A stretch of DNA of 64,000 bases from a bacterium (lineage in GTDB: Bacteria > JAJVIF01), in the NCBI GenBank assembly GCA_022072165.1, contig JAJVIF010000001.1:585353-649352 (forward strand). The letters are read 5' to 3'. Position numbers and translations under genes: made by a program. Below, piece by piece: positions 34,405 through 43,798 of this stretch (the stretch's first letter is position 1; every line of letters begins with the position of its first letter). Below the pieces are notes generated by a model. It did no database searches and was not told the origin of the DNA. It saw nothing but the letters and a program-made list of their open reading frames with translations.

Positions 34405-36030
34405 ATGATCGAAAGCCTTCTGAACGCTGTAGGTGACATCACTTCCGAGAAGGGCGTGCCCAGGGAGATCATTTATGAAGCGCTGGAAGCGGCACTCGCT
34501 TCGGCGTGGAAGAAAGATCACGGCCGTGATGTCAACGTCCGCTTCCACATTCACCCCGATTCCCGGAAGATCACCGGGGATTATCTGCGGGTCGCGGTGG
34601 AAGAGGTCATGGACCCGGAGTCCGAAATCGACCTCGTGGAAGCCCGGGACATCCTGCCGGAAGCGCAGGTGGGGGATGAGGTGCCGATCCCGATTCCCAA
34701 TGACCAGATCAACTTTGATCCGAACACTTTCAGCCGGATCGCTTCTCAGTCCGCCAAGCAGGTCGTGATGCAGCGGATCAAGGAAGCAGAACGGGAAATG
34801 ATCTACAGCAAGTATGAGGGGCGTATCGGCGAACTGATCTCGGGCAAAGTCCGGCGGGTCGAAGGCGGACATGTGTACGTGGAACTGGAAGGCACCGAAG
34901 GGGTGATTCCTCCGCGCGAACAGTCGCCCAAGGACATTTACAAGCCGAAGGCTACGGTCCGGGCAGTCATTTCCGACCTGCGCAAGACCACCCGGGGTCC
35001 GGCTATCATCCTTTCCCGGGCGCATCCGGACTTTGTCCGGCGCCTCTTCGAACTCGAAGTCCCCGAAGTCTCTGAAGGGACCGTAGAGATCGTCAATGTG
35101 GCGCGGGAAGCGGGCAACCGGACCAAAATCTCGGTCTACTCCCATCGTCCAGATGTGGATGCGGTCGGAGCCTGTGTCGGCTCCAAGGGGGTCCGGGTCC
35201 AGGCTGTCGTGAACGAGCTCAAAGAGAACATCGACATCATCGACTGGGAAGAAGATCCGTTCTACTACATCGCCCGGGCGCTGTCGCCGGCCGAGGTTTA
35301 CTCCGTCGAAATCTTCGAGGAATCGCTCTCTGCCGAGGTCGTGGTTCCGGATGATCAGGTGTCGCTGGCGATTGGTCGTGGTGGGCAGAATGTCCGGCTG
35401 GCGGCCAAGCTCACCGGGTGGCACATCGACATCAAGAAGCAGTCCGACAAACTGGCGGCGGATGCCCTGAGCGCGACGCCGGAAACGGATGCGGCGATCA
35501 GCGCCTTCCTCGCGCAGGGACTCGACACGATCCAGATCCGCAAACCGGCCCTGGATGCCCTGGTGGCTGCAGGCTTCACCACCATCGCCGATGTCGCTCA
35601 GCAAGCTCCAGAGGCGCTGCTGGCTCTCTCCGGCTTTGGTGAGACCGCCCTCGAAGAGCTGCGTCTGTTCCTGTCTCGCAACGGGGTCACCCTCGGGGAA
35701 GCGGCTGCGGTCGCTCCGACGGCTGAGGAAGCGGTCCCACTCGAGCTGGATGCCATCCTGGCGCTCCAGGTATCGGACCTGCCCCTTTCCATCAATTCCC
35801 GGACTGCCCTCATCGATGGTGGCTTCGGCAGCATCGCAGACATGGTGGGGGTCCCGACCGCCACCCTGCTGGAGGTGCCGGGTTTCGGCCCCCATGATCT
35901 GGAAGCCTTCAAGGCGTACCTGCTGAGCCTGGGTGTGCTGTATGACACGGGCGATGAGGAAGAGACTGACACGGCGGTGGCGGACGAGAGTGCGGCGGTC
36001 GAAGCCGCAGACTCCGGAGAAGCCGAGTAA
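34405..36030 (+). CDS. nusA: Transcription elongation/termination factor NusA
   Basis: Binds RNA polymerase and controls pausing, termination and antitermination. The 541-residue product has the NusA N-terminal domain, an S1 domain (GELISGKVRRVEGGHVYVEL), two KH domains (VGACVGSKGVRVQAVVNEL; LAIGRGGQNVRLAAKLTGW), and two C-terminal helix-hairpin-helix repeats (about 365-420 and 440-490), ending in an acidic tail. The two acidic repeats resemble the proteobacterial extended form. A 74-base gap separates it from rimP. Confidence 0.95.
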   Translation: MIESLLNAVGDITSEKGVPREIIYEALEAALASAWKKDHGRDVNVRFHIHPDSRKITGDYLRVAVEEVMDPESEIDLVEARDILPEAQVGDEVPIPIPNDQINFDPNTFSRIASQSAKQVVMQRIKEAEREMIYSKYEGRIGELISGKVRRVEGGHVYVELEGTEGVIPPREQSPKDIYKPKATVRAVISDLRKTTRGPAIILSRAHPDFVRRLFELEVPEVSEGTVEIVNVAREAGNRTKISVYSHRPDVDAVGACVGSKGVRVQAVVNELKENIDIIDWEEDPFYYIARALSPAEVYSVEIFEESLSAEVVVPDDQVSLAIGRGGQNVRLAAKLTGWHIDIKKQSDKLAADALSATPETDAAISAFLAQGLDTIQIRKPALDALVAAGFTTIADVAQQAPEALLALSGFGETALEELRLFLSRNGVTLGEAAAVAPTAEEAVPLELDAILALQVSDLPLSINSRTALIDGGFGSIADMVGVPTATLLEVPGFGPHDLEAFKAYLLSLGVLYDTGDEEETDTAVADESAAVEAADSGEAE

Positions 36031-36032
36031 CG

Positions 36033-36410
36033 GTGGGGAAGCGTCCGGCGCCGGAAGTGCCGCCGGACTACCGGGGGCCCGTGCGGAGTTGTTTAAGCTG
36101 CCGTCGACGGCTGCCGCAGGCGGCCCTGCTCCGACTGACATATCACCCAAGTCGCGGTATACTGCCTGAGCTTACGGGACGGCGCCGGCCGGGCCGGGGG
36201 GCGTATTTATGCGCCAATCCGGCGTGCCATGCGCGTGCGCGGCAAAAAGGGTTGCTGGCACGCGCTTTGCGGTGTCCGGTCCCGGGAGCGATCTGGGAGA
36301 CGCTGGCACCTGCGCTGGCCCTGTGGGGACAGTCGGCAGGCAAGCTGACGGATATCCCAGTCCTACCCGGCCAGGTCGCGTACCCGGTCTGTCGTGAGGA
36401 GACTACATGA
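36033..36410 (+). CDS. ylxR: YlxR-family (DUF448) RNA-binding protein
   Basis: A small basic protein (125 residues) found between nusA and infB in many bacteria. The family pattern is clear: RSCLSCRRRLPQAALLRL, GRGAYLCANPACHARA and a run of basic residues with AL repeats. It starts with GTG two bases after the nusA stop, with GGAGA in the nusA 3' end as a possible ribosome site. The usual neighbour ylxQ (L7Ae-like) is absent between this gene and infB. Confidence 0.85.
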   Translation: MGKRPAPEVPPDYRGPVRSCLSCRRRLPQAALLRLTYHPSRGILPELTGRRRPGRGAYLCANPACHARARQKGLLARALRCPVPGAIWETLAPALALWGQSAGKLTDIPVLPGQVAYPVCREETT

Positions 36411-36471
36411 GGCTCTAAGCGGACGGAACAACCAAAGCGGCCTGCCGGCCTGAAGTGAGGAGCTACTCTTC

Positions 36472-39400
36472 TTGCGCGTAAACGAGCTGGCAAAAGAGCT
36501 GGGAGTGCCTTCGGGCCAGGTCCTGGCAGCTGCCCAGAATCTGGGGATGGGGCTGACCCATCACTCCAACAGTCTCACGGATGAGCAAACTGCTGCGCTC
36601 AGACGTCAGGTCGCACCCGGCAAACCCGGTGATTCCGCTGCAGCTCCCTCCGCGAGCCCGTCTGCCCCGTCGACGGCTCCCCCACCGGCCCCTCCGGGCG
36701 CTGCCGCTCCAGCAGCAACGAAACCAGCGGTGGTGCTGAAGCCGGCTAGCACCCCTGGGCAAAAGCCTGCGGTTGTCCTGCGACCCGCCTCGGCCCCCGG
36801 TGCAGCACCGACTGCCAAACCAGCAGCTCCCACTCCCAAGCCCGCGACTCCCGCGCCAACGCTTCAGCGTCCTCCCATGGGGACCGGACCTTCAGCGAAG
36901 CCAGTTTCGCCGGGAACTGGACCCACCAGCGCGCAGATTGCCGAAGAAAAGCAACGACGGATCCTGAATCTCCAGAAATCTGCTCCCGCTGAGCGTCCGG
37001 CGGCAGCACCGACGGCTCCCCCCAGCGGTCCCACGCTCAGTCGTCCGCGTCCGCCTGCTCCCAGCGGACGGCCTTCAGGACCAGGCGCTCCCCGTCCCTC
37101 TACACCACCCGCTTCCCGCCAGCGGCCTCCGCGACCCGGCACACCCGGCGAGCCTGGTGGTCCGCGCTTCATGATTCCGGGTCCCACGCCTCGCGGATAT
37201 GTTGCTCCGCCGACCGCCGAGCAGGGCGGTCCCAACGGGGCCGGGCCAGACATCGCTCCTCCGATAGCGACCGATGCTCCCGTGACCACAGCAGAAACGG
37301 AAGTCACAGCCGCTCCTGCGAGCGCGATGACGACACCGTCGGCAGAAACAGCAACTCCCGCCACTGAATCAACCTCTGTAGCACCATCGCAGGGACCTCC
37401 GATGCGCCAGGATCGTCCTGGAGGACGACCTGACGATGGTCGCCGTGGCCCTGGTCCGTCTGGAGATCGTGGTCCTCGCCGGGATACCCGTCAGGGGCCT
37501 GGCAGCGGTCCGCGTCCCGGACCCGGGGGCGGTCCAGGTGGCCAGGGTCCCCGTGGCGGTGACCTCAACATGGCGGCCCTGGGGCAGGGATTCAGAACGG
37601 ATCTCGCCAATCAGCGTCGCGAAGGGGGCGGCGGTCCGCGAGGTGATCGCGGACCGGGTGGTCCACGCCCGGGCGGCGGTCCGGGTGGACCTGGCGGTCC
37701 CCCCCGCAGCACCGGTGCTCCGCCGCCATTGGCGCGGGGAGGCGGTCAGCCCATGACTCCTTCCGGTCCCCCTCCTCCGGGCGTTGTTCCGGGTGGTGGT
37801 GGAAGGGGTCCGAATCAGGGCAAAAAGCTCATCAGTGGGGAATCCCGACGTCCCCCCAAGGCGCGCGGTGGTGGACCCGGTGGTAAGACCGCAGGGCGAC
37901 GCACCGGCGGGCCGCCTCCGACGCTGCATAGCTCCACCGAGTTTCGCCATGTGAAAGACCGACGTCGGCGCGGTGGACGACAGGTGGAGGAGTCCCGCGT
38001 TGAGGTCCGCCGCAACGTGTCGATTCCGGAGTACATCACAATCAAGGACCTCTCCGCCCAGACTGGTGTGAAGAGTTCCGAGATCATCAAGTACCTCTTC
38101 CGGGAACTCAGCATCATGGCCACGATCAACCATCCGGTTGATCAGGAAACCGCGGCACTCATCTGTGAGCACCTCGGGATCGAGTACACACTCGCCAAGG
38201 AAGAGGACGCGGAGAGCACGGTCGAGGCCTGGATCCTCGAAGAGGACACCGAAGAGAGCCTGGAGACCCGCCCGCCTGTGGTGACGGTCATGGGCCATGT
38301 CGACCACGGAAAGACGAAGCTGCTCGACGCGATTCGCTCGACCAATGTGGTGGCCGGCGAGTCGGGTGGCATTACCCAGCACATTGGGGCGTATCGCGCC
38401 TTCCTGAATGGGCGTCCCCTCACCTTCCTCGATACGCCGGGGCACCAAGCGTTTACCGCCATGCGGGCTCGTGGCGCGAAAGTGACCGACATTGCGGTGC
38501 TTGTGGTAGCGGCGGATGACGGAGTCATGCCGCAGACGAAAGAAGCCATCGACCACGCGAAAGCGGCGGGGGTGGAGATCATCGTCGCGCTCAACAAGAT
38601 GGACAAGCAGGATGCGAATCCTGATCGGGTCAAGACCGAACTGGCCAACGAAGGCCTCCAGCCATCGGAGTGGGGTGGCTCGACCACGGTGGTGCCGGTC
38701 TCTGCACTGAAGCAGGAAGGCATCGCCGAATTGCTGGAGATGATCCTGCTCCAGTCGGAAGTGATGGACCTCAAGGCGAATCCGAATCGTCGGGCAGTCG
38801 GGACCATCATCGAAGCACGGCTGGATAAAGGTCGCGGCCCCGTCGCCACGGCTCTCATCGAGAAGGGAACCCTGCACCAGGGCGACTTCGTGGTGATTGG
38901 CGCCAGCTTCGGCCGCATCCGGGCGATGCAGGACGAGAACGGGCAGCCGCTGGAATCGGCCGGCCCGTCCTGCCCGGTGGAGATTTCCGGGCTCTCCGAC
39001 GTGCCTCAGGCGGGCGATAAGCTCATCGAGGTCGAAGACGAAAAGACTGCCCGGGCGATCTACGAAGAGCGCATCAGCGCGTTCCGCCAGGCTCGCCTCA
39101 AAGCGGTCAACAAGATCTCCCTGGAAGACTTCCACAAGCGCCTGACCGAAGGCGAAGTGAAAGAACTCAACATCATCCTCAAGGCTGATGTCCAGGGATC
39201 CATCGAAGCGCTGGTCCACGCCCTGACACAGCTCAACACCGAGGAAGTCAAGGTCAACGTGGTCTCCAAGCAGGTCGGCAACGTCAAGGACAGCGATCTG
39301 ATGCTGGCCCTGGCCTCCAAGTCGATCGTCCTGGGCTTTAAGGTCCAGGCGAGCCCCGAGATCATGAAGCAGGCGCAGCACGAAGGGATCGATGTCCGGC

Positions 39401-39774
39401 TCTACGACATCATCTACGATGCGGTCGACGACGTGAAGAAGGCGCTGGCGGGTCTGCTCAAGCCGACCATCAGCGAGAAAATCACGGGTCTGGCGACTGT
39501 CCGGGCGATCTTCAAAGTCGCCAAGGGCACCACGATCGGTGGCTGCTACATCGACTCTGGCGAGCTGATCCGGAACAAGAAGATTCGCGTGAAGCGTGGC
39601 GGCGAGGTCATCTTCGAGGGTGTCCTCAACGGCCTCAAGCGCTTCAAGGAAGATGCGCGTAAGGTCGATGCCGGCTATGAGTGCGGTATCGAGATCGACG
39701 GCATCACGACCCTGGCGGAAGGCGACATCATCGAACAGTTCGAGATCGAGGAAATCGCCCGCACGCTGGACTAG
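36472..39774 (+). CDS. infB: Translation initiation factor IF-2
   Basis: Brings initiator tRNA to the 30S subunit and promotes subunit joining. The 1100-residue product starts with an IF2 N-terminal helical module (VNELAKELGVPSGQVLAAA), then about 470 residues of low-complexity P/A/G/R sequence, a second IF2_N module (TIKDLSAQTGVKSSEIIKYL), and the G domain with GHVDHGKT, GGITQHIGAY, DTPGHQAF and NKMDKQ, then domains II-IV. The start codon is TTG at 36472 with AGGAG nine bases upstream. The glycine/arginine-rich stretch (codons for about 37400-37900) is unusually long. Confidence 0.95.
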   Translation: MRVNELAKELGVPSGQVLAAAQNLGMGLTHHSNSLTDEQTAALRRQVAPGKPGDSAAAPSASPSAPSTAPPPAPPGAAAPAATKPAVVLKPASTPGQKPAVVLRPASAPGAAPTAKPAAPTPKPATPAPTLQRPPMGTGPSAKPVSPGTGPTSAQIAEEKQRRILNLQKSAPAERPAAAPTAPPSGPTLSRPRPPAPSGRPSGPGAPRPSTPPASRQRPPRPGTPGEPGGPRFMIPGPTPRGYVAPPTAEQGGPNGAGPDIAPPIATDAPVTTAETEVTAAPASAMTTPSAETATPATESTSVAPSQGPPMRQDRPGGRPDDGRRGPGPSGDRGPRRDTRQGPGSGPRPGPGGGPGGQGPRGGDLNMAALGQGFRTDLANQRREGGGGPRGDRGPGGPRPGGGPGGPGGPPRSTGAPPPLARGGGQPMTPSGPPPPGVVPGGGGRGPNQGKKLISGESRRPPKARGGGPGGKTAGRRTGGPPPTLHSSTEFRHVKDRRRRGGRQVEESRVEVRRNVSIPEYITIKDLSAQTGVKSSEIIKYLFRELSIMATINHPVDQETAALICEHLGIEYTLAKEEDAESTVEAWILEEDTEESLETRPPVVTVMGHVDHGKTKLLDAIRSTNVVAGESGGITQHIGAYRAFLNGRPLTFLDTPGHQAFTAMRARGAKVTDIAVLVVAADDGVMPQTKEAIDHAKAAGVEIIVALNKMDKQDANPDRVKTELANEGLQPSEWGGSTTVVPVSALKQEGIAELLEMILLQSEVMDLKANPNRRAVGTIIEARLDKGRGPVATALIEKGTLHQGDFVVIGASFGRIRAMQDENGQPLESAGPSCPVEISGLSDVPQAGDKLIEVEDEKTARAIYEERISAFRQARLKAVNKISLEDFHKRLTEGEVKELNIILKADVQGSIEALVHALTQLNTEEVKVNVVSKQVGNVKDSDLMLALASKSIVLGFKVQASPEIMKQAQHEGIDVRLYDIIYDAVDDVKKALAGLLKPTISEKITGLATVRAIFKVAKGTTIGGCYIDSGELIRNKKIRVKRGGEVIFEGVLNGLKRFKEDARKVDAGYECGIEIDGITTLAEGDIIEQFEIEEIARTLD

Positions 39775-39793
39775 GGCGATGTCGCGAAACTGG

Positions 39794-39824
39794 ACAAAGC
39801 CCGGGCCTCGAGTCCGGGCTTTGT
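39794..39824 (+). terminator. Hairpin terminator after infB
   Basis: ACAAAGCCCGG and CCGGGCTTTGT form a perfect 11-pair stem with a 9-base loop, 20 bases after the infB stop. There is only a short internal T run, so termination may be partial; a new promoter element follows at 39857. Confidence 0.55.
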
Positions 39825-39856
39825 CGCTGGTACTCGCCATCTGTTTAGTGGCGTGC

Positions 39857-39865
39857 TGATATAGT
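39857..39865 (+). promoter_or_regulatory. Extended -10 promoter for ylxP-rbfA-nrnA
   Basis: TG, one base, then TATAGT: an extended -10 element between the infB hairpin and ylxP. No good -35 is seen, as is typical of extended -10 promoters. Confidence 0.5.
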
Positions 39866-39914
39866 TAAAGGCTGGTCCCCGGATGGCCGGGTGTCAGTAA
39901 GGACGGGCTGCTGC

Positions 39915-40205
39915 ATGAGTACGCCACTCATCGCGTACTACCAGATCTTCCTGGAGATCCCGACCGCCTTCTCGCTGAAGGAGAAACGGGGATTTCTGCG
40001 GGGTCCCTTGGAGCGGATCCGGAAGAAGCTGAATGCCGCCATCATTGAGGCGGAAGAACAGGACACCTGGAACCGGGCGACCGTCGCTGCGGTCACCATC
40101 GCCTCTTCGGAGTCGATTCTGAACAAAACCCGGTCCCTGATCCTGCTTGAACTGGAGTCCGCCGAGGGTCTCGTACTCAAAGACTGGACCGAAGAACGAC
40201 TCTAA
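39915..40205 (+). CDS. ylxP: YlxP/DUF503 family protein
   Basis: A 96-residue protein of the DUF503 family, commonly encoded between infB and rbfA. Family features are FSLKEKRGFLRGPLERIRKK and AEEQDTWNRATVAAVTIA. No enzymatic role is known. The ATG at 39915 fits the usual N-terminus; an upstream GTG at 39891 is less likely. Located between a new promoter and rbfA. Confidence 0.82.
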   Translation: MSTPLIAYYQIFLEIPTAFSLKEKRGFLRGPLERIRKKLNAAIIEAEEQDTWNRATVAAVTIASSESILNKTRSLILLELESAEGLVLKDWTEERL

Positions 40206-40250
40206 AACGGCTCTTCGGATCGCTGGATAACGGAGAAAGGGGGAGAGTCG

Positions 40251-40646
40251 ATGTTTCCGAACAGGATCAAGCGAGTCGAGCGCGAAGTCCATCGTGTCCT
40301 GGTCGACCTCCTGCGTGAGGTCAAGGACCCCCGGGTGGTGTCTGCGACGCTCACCGACGTGAAAATCTCCAAAGACCTGCGGAGTGCGACGGTCTTTGTG
40401 TCGACGCTGGACGCAAACACTCTCCCAACGGCTCTGGAGGGACTGCAGCGTGCCGCCGGTATGCTTTCCCATCGGCTCGGCGATGAGCTGGACCTCCGCC
40501 GGATCCCCCGGCTCCAGTTCGTTCACGACCCTTCCCTCGCCCAGGGTGCCCGCATCGATGCCATTCTCGCGAGCGTCCTTCCTGAAGAAACAGACGAAGA
40601 AGAAAAGGCGCTCTCTGCCGCTCACACCGAGGAGACCGATGACTAA
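40251..40646 (+). CDS. rbfA: Ribosome-binding factor A
   Basis: A KH-fold factor that matures the 16S rRNA 5' end in 30S assembly. The 131-residue product has RVEREVHRVLVDLLREVKDPRV, TDVKISKDLRSATVFVS and RIPRLQFVHDPS. The acidic tail overlaps the start of nrnA by 8 bases. The GGAGAAAGGGGGAGAG stretch upstream is a strong ribosome site. Confidence 0.93.
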   Translation: MFPNRIKRVEREVHRVLVDLLREVKDPRVVSATLTDVKISKDLRSATVFVSTLDANTLPTALEGLQRAAGMLSHRLGDELDLRRIPRLQFVHDPSLAQGARIDAILASVLPEETDEEEKALSAAHTEETDD

Positions 40647-41670
40647 CCTCATCATCCCTACCAGGGGTCCCGCAGTCTGCTATGACATCGCCGAACGGCT
40701 CAAGCAAGGACAGCGGTACTTTTTCTCGACGCATGTCTACCCCGATGGCGACAATCTGGGGAGCATGACCGCCCTCATGCTGGCCCTCCAGTATCTGGGG
40801 AAAGAAGTCCGGGCCTATGTCGGGACCAGGATCCCGGAGTTCTACCGTTTCCTGCCGGATGTGCTGGACCTGGTGCATGGCACCGTGCCCGACGAGTCGC
40901 CGGATGCGTATGACGCCTGCATCATTGTTGATTCAGGGGACATCTTCCGCATGGGGCAGCCCTTCACTGACTGGATGGCGACAGGGCATCTGCCGCTGAT
41001 CAACATCGATCACCACAAGTCGAACACGTTGTTCGGCGATCTGGTGTGGGTGGATGCCACCTACGCCGCCGTTGGAGAGCAGATTGTAGAGCTGCTCGAT
41101 GCGCTGGAAGTCCCGATTACTGCTGACATCGCGACCTGTCTGATGACCAGCATCATGACCGACACCGGGCGCTTCAGCTTTGAGAACACGACGCTCCGCA
41201 CGATGGCGTATGCCACGCGACTGGTGGAAGCAGGATGTTCGACCTACAGCGTCTTTCAGCCGGTGTATCAGACGAAACGCCTATCAGGGCTGACCCTGCA
41301 GAACCTGGCGATGAACACAATGGAAGTTGACAAGGAGCGTCGGCTTGCCATCCTGCATCTGACACAGCAAATGCTGGACGAGTCAGAGGCGCTGCTGGAA
41401 GAAAGCGAGGGGATCATCGATGTCGTGAATGCTGTCGCGGACATCGATACGGTCTGCTTCATCAAAGAAGCCAATCCCGGCGACTTCAAGCTCTCCATCC
41501 GGACCAAGAGCTTCATGGATGCCGTGCCGATTTCACAGCAATTTGGTGGGGGGGGCCACGCCCGGGCGGCGGGGTCCTCGTTACCCGGGAATACCATCGA
41601 GTCGGTGCTGGCAGAGGTCGTGCCGGTGATTCGCGCCGAAGTCGATCGTCAGCGGGGCATTGCTGGCTAG
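40639..41670 (+). CDS. nrnA: DHH-family oligoribonuclease/PAP phosphatase (NrnA-like)
   Basis: DHH/DHHA1 phosphoesterase that degrades nano-RNA and dephosphorylates pAp. The 343-residue product has THVYPDGDNLGS (H32, D36, D38), the DHH motif in NIDHHKSN, MTSIMTDTGRFSF and the C-terminal GGGGHARAAGS of DHHA1. The ATG at 40639 lies within the last codons of rbfA with GAGGAG upstream; the frame is open for 85 codons before it but overlaps rbfA. Confidence 0.9.
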   Translation: MTNLIIPTRGPAVCYDIAERLKQGQRYFFSTHVYPDGDNLGSMTALMLALQYLGKEVRAYVGTRIPEFYRFLPDVLDLVHGTVPDESPDAYDACIIVDSGDIFRMGQPFTDWMATGHLPLINIDHHKSNTLFGDLVWVDATYAAVGEQIVELLDALEVPITADIATCLMTSIMTDTGRFSFENTTLRTMAYATRLVEAGCSTYSVFQPVYQTKRLSGLTLQNLAMNTMEVDKERRLAILHLTQQMLDESEALLEESEGIIDVVNAVADIDTVCFIKEANPGDFKLSIRTKSFMDAVPISQQFGGGGHARAAGSSLPGNTIESVLAEVVPVIRAEVDRQRGIAG

Positions 41671-41672
41671 CC

Positions 41673-42752
41673 ATGCCACTGCGTCAGCCGACTGATGATG
41701 CGGGGGACTTCGCTGACTTCAGCGCGGTCAACGCTGACGGCGATATTGTCGAAGCGATGTTGCCGGCCATGGAAATTGCCGAGGCAGATCGGGTGACGGT
41801 CCAGTCTGCGGAGAAGCTCGACCTCACCGGCTGGCTGCTGGTCTGGAAACCTCAGGGCATCACGTCGTTTGATGTCATTCGCTGGCTGCGCCGGGGCCTG
41901 ACCGGACTGCGACCTCGTCCCAAGATTGGGCATACCGGCACGCTGGATCCGTTTGCTGAGGGACTCCTCCTGGTCGCTCTCGGCGGTGCAACCCGGCTGA
42001 TCCCCCTATTGGAGGACTGGAACAAGCGCTATCAGGTGGTCTGTGAGCTGGGGCGCGAGACGACCACGCTGGACCCGGAAGGGACCACGGTTGCCGAAGC
42101 TCCGGTGCCGGCGCTCACGCAGTCGCTCGTGGAAGCAGCGCTGCCGCCGTTCCTGGGAAGCATCTGGCAGACACCCCCTGTGTTTTCGGCGCTGAAGCAG
42201 GGAGGCGAAGCCCTCTATCGCAAGGCGCGACGGGGTGAAACGGTCGAGGTGCAGCCCCGGCTGGTCCACATCGATCACATCCAGCTGACATCAGTGGATG
42301 GGGAGACGATCGCTTTCGAGATGGAGTGCGGCTCCGGGACCTATGTGCGGAGCCTGTGTCGCGATCTGGCGAAAGCCCTGGGAACAGTCGGTCATTGCCG
42401 GGCCCTGGCGCGGACCGCGTTGGGGTCTCTGTCTGCTGATGCTGCCTGGCATCTCAGCAGCCCGAAAGAGGTCTCCCTCGAAGAGCTACAGGTCCGCCTG
42501 CAACCGGCAGACTGGCCTCTGGAAGAGACCGCCTGGATTTCTGTCGGGTGCTCCGATGCGAGCGCCTTCGCCCACGGCAACCACTTTTCAGCGGACGGTT
42601 TTGAGAATGGCGCTCCTGAAGGCGTGCAGGCAGGTCAGGCGCTGCGGGTGTATGACGCCACCGGCCAGTTCCTCGGGATCGCGGAACTGCGGACTGCCAC
42701 CTCGCCGTATCAGTTCCAGCCCCGGGTCGTGCTGGTCACACCCATCGATTAG
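41673..42752 (+). CDS. truB: tRNA pseudouridine-55 synthase
   Basis: Makes the universal pseudouridine 55 in the T loop of tRNA. The 359-residue product has WKPQGITSFDVIRWLRR, the catalytic aspartate D92 in GHTGTLDPFAEG, RYQVVCELG, GSIWQTPPVFSALK and GTYVRSLCRDL. About 50 residues precede the usual N-terminus; no ribosome site supports a shorter start, and ATG 41673 is two bases after the nrnA stop. Confidence 0.93.
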   Translation: MPLRQPTDDAGDFADFSAVNADGDIVEAMLPAMEIAEADRVTVQSAEKLDLTGWLLVWKPQGITSFDVIRWLRRGLTGLRPRPKIGHTGTLDPFAEGLLLVALGGATRLIPLLEDWNKRYQVVCELGRETTTLDPEGTTVAEAPVPALTQSLVEAALPPFLGSIWQTPPVFSALKQGGEALYRKARRGETVEVQPRLVHIDHIQLTSVDGETIAFEMECGSGTYVRSLCRDLAKALGTVGHCRALARTALGSLSADAAWHLSSPKEVSLEELQVRLQPADWPLEETAWISVGCSDASAFAHGNHFSADGFENGAPEGVQAGQALRVYDATGQFLGIAELRTATSPYQFQPRVVLVTPID

Positions 42753-42766
42753 CACCGCTTCTGCCG

Positions 42767-42772
42767 TATCCT
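42767..42772 (+). promoter_or_regulatory. -10 box for leaderless ribF mRNA
   Basis: TATCCT ends nine bases before the ribF ATG, within the 29-base gap after truB, and no Shine-Dalgarno sequence is present. Confidence 0.4.
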
Positions 42773-42781
42773 CACGCCGCC

Positions 42782-43798
42782 ATGCCGCCACTCCTAGCGC
42801 CCGACATCCTGCAGACCGTGATGCCGCCCTCCGGCGTCATCTACGGACTTGGAACGTTTGATGGCGTCCACCGGGGGCATCTGCATCTGATCGATGAGGT
42901 ACTGCGACTCCGGGAGGCGACCGGCCTGCCAGCCTGGATTTTGGTGTTGTACCGGGACCCTGCCAATCCCCTCTTCGCTGGACAGCAGGTCATCACCACT
43001 CAGTTGGAACGGGATTGCCTCTTTAGCGGGACAGCGCTGGATGGGGCGGGCACCCTCCGGCTGACCAGCGATGTGACGCAGATGTCGCATGAGGCGTTTG
43101 TGCAGGAAGTCCTGCTGGGGCCGCTACAAGCGCGACATCTCGTAGTGGGCTGGGACTTTCACTATGGCCATGCCCGAGTAGGGAATGTCACACTGCTGCA
43201 GGAACAGTTACAGCAGCTGGCGGGCCGATGTGAACTCACCGTGCTGAATCCGGTCATGGATGGCAGCGAGCCGATCAAGAGCACGACGATTCGGTCCTGG
43301 ATTCAGGGAGGTGACATCGCACGCGCCAACGCCTGGCTGACCCGGCCGTACTTCATGCGTGGACAGGTTGTCACTGGCCGCCAGGTGGGACGGGAAATCG
43401 GGTTCCCGACAGCGAATCTGGGGCTGCCAAAGGAGAAGCTTCTCCCCGCGCCAGGGGTCTATTGCACGATCGCTGAGACCAGGGGGGGGCGCTATTGGGC
43501 AGCGACCAATGTGGGGAGACGTCCTACTGTCGAGAGTGAATCACCGCAACTCGTTGTGGAAGCCCATCTGCTCGACTTTACTGGCGACTTGTATGGCCAT
43601 CCGATCCGGCTGCACTTTGTTCAGCAGCTGCGAAGTGAGCAGCACTTTGCTTCGCTGGAATTGCTTCGGGCGCAGATCGCGCGTGATGTGGCGCAGGTGC
43701 GACACATCACGATGCATCGACCGGCGGAGTCCGAAGTCCTGGCTCCCGTCCTGCCAAACTTGTTTGCTACTTTGCCCACAACTGCCAGCGAAAGCTGA
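42782..43798 (+). CDS. ribF: Bifunctional riboflavin kinase/FAD synthetase
   Basis: Converts riboflavin to FMN and FAD. The 338-residue product has the nucleotidyltransferase motifs GTFDGVHRGH, GWDFHYGHARVGN and STTIRSWI, and the kinase domain with GREIGFPTANLG, APGVYCT, TNVGRRPT and EAHLLDFTGDLYG. A TATCCT box lies nine bases before the ATG. The 3' end overlaps the convergent secreted-protein gene by 32 bases. Confidence 0.93.
   Translation: MPPLLAPDILQTVMPPSGVIYGLGTFDGVHRGHLHLIDEVLRLREATGLPAWILVLYRDPANPLFAGQQVITTQLERDCLFSGTALDGAGTLRLTSDVTQMSHEAFVQEVLLGPLQARHLVVGWDFHYGHARVGNVTLLQEQLQQLAGRCELTVLNPVMDGSEPIKSTTIRSWIQGGDIARANAWLTRPYFMRGQVVTGRQVGREIGFPTANLGLPKEKLLPAPGVYCTIAETRGGRYWAATNVGRRPTVESESPQLVVEAHLLDFTGDLYGHPIRLHFVQQLRSEQHFASLELLRAQIARDVAQVRHITMHRPAESEVLAPVLPNLFATLPTTASES

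Noticed and set aside
34189-36150. A 653-codon open frame antisense to rimP/nusA
   Set aside because: Shadow of nusA and rimP; no recognisable domain or ribosome site.
37400-37900. A tandem repeat array or mobile element
   Set aside because: The repeats are codon-level glycine, proline and arginine runs in frame within infB, not DNA repeats with defined units.
37369-39840. An 823-codon open frame antisense to infB
   Set aside because: Shadow of infB codon bias; no family motif, and it mirrors conserved GTPase sequence.
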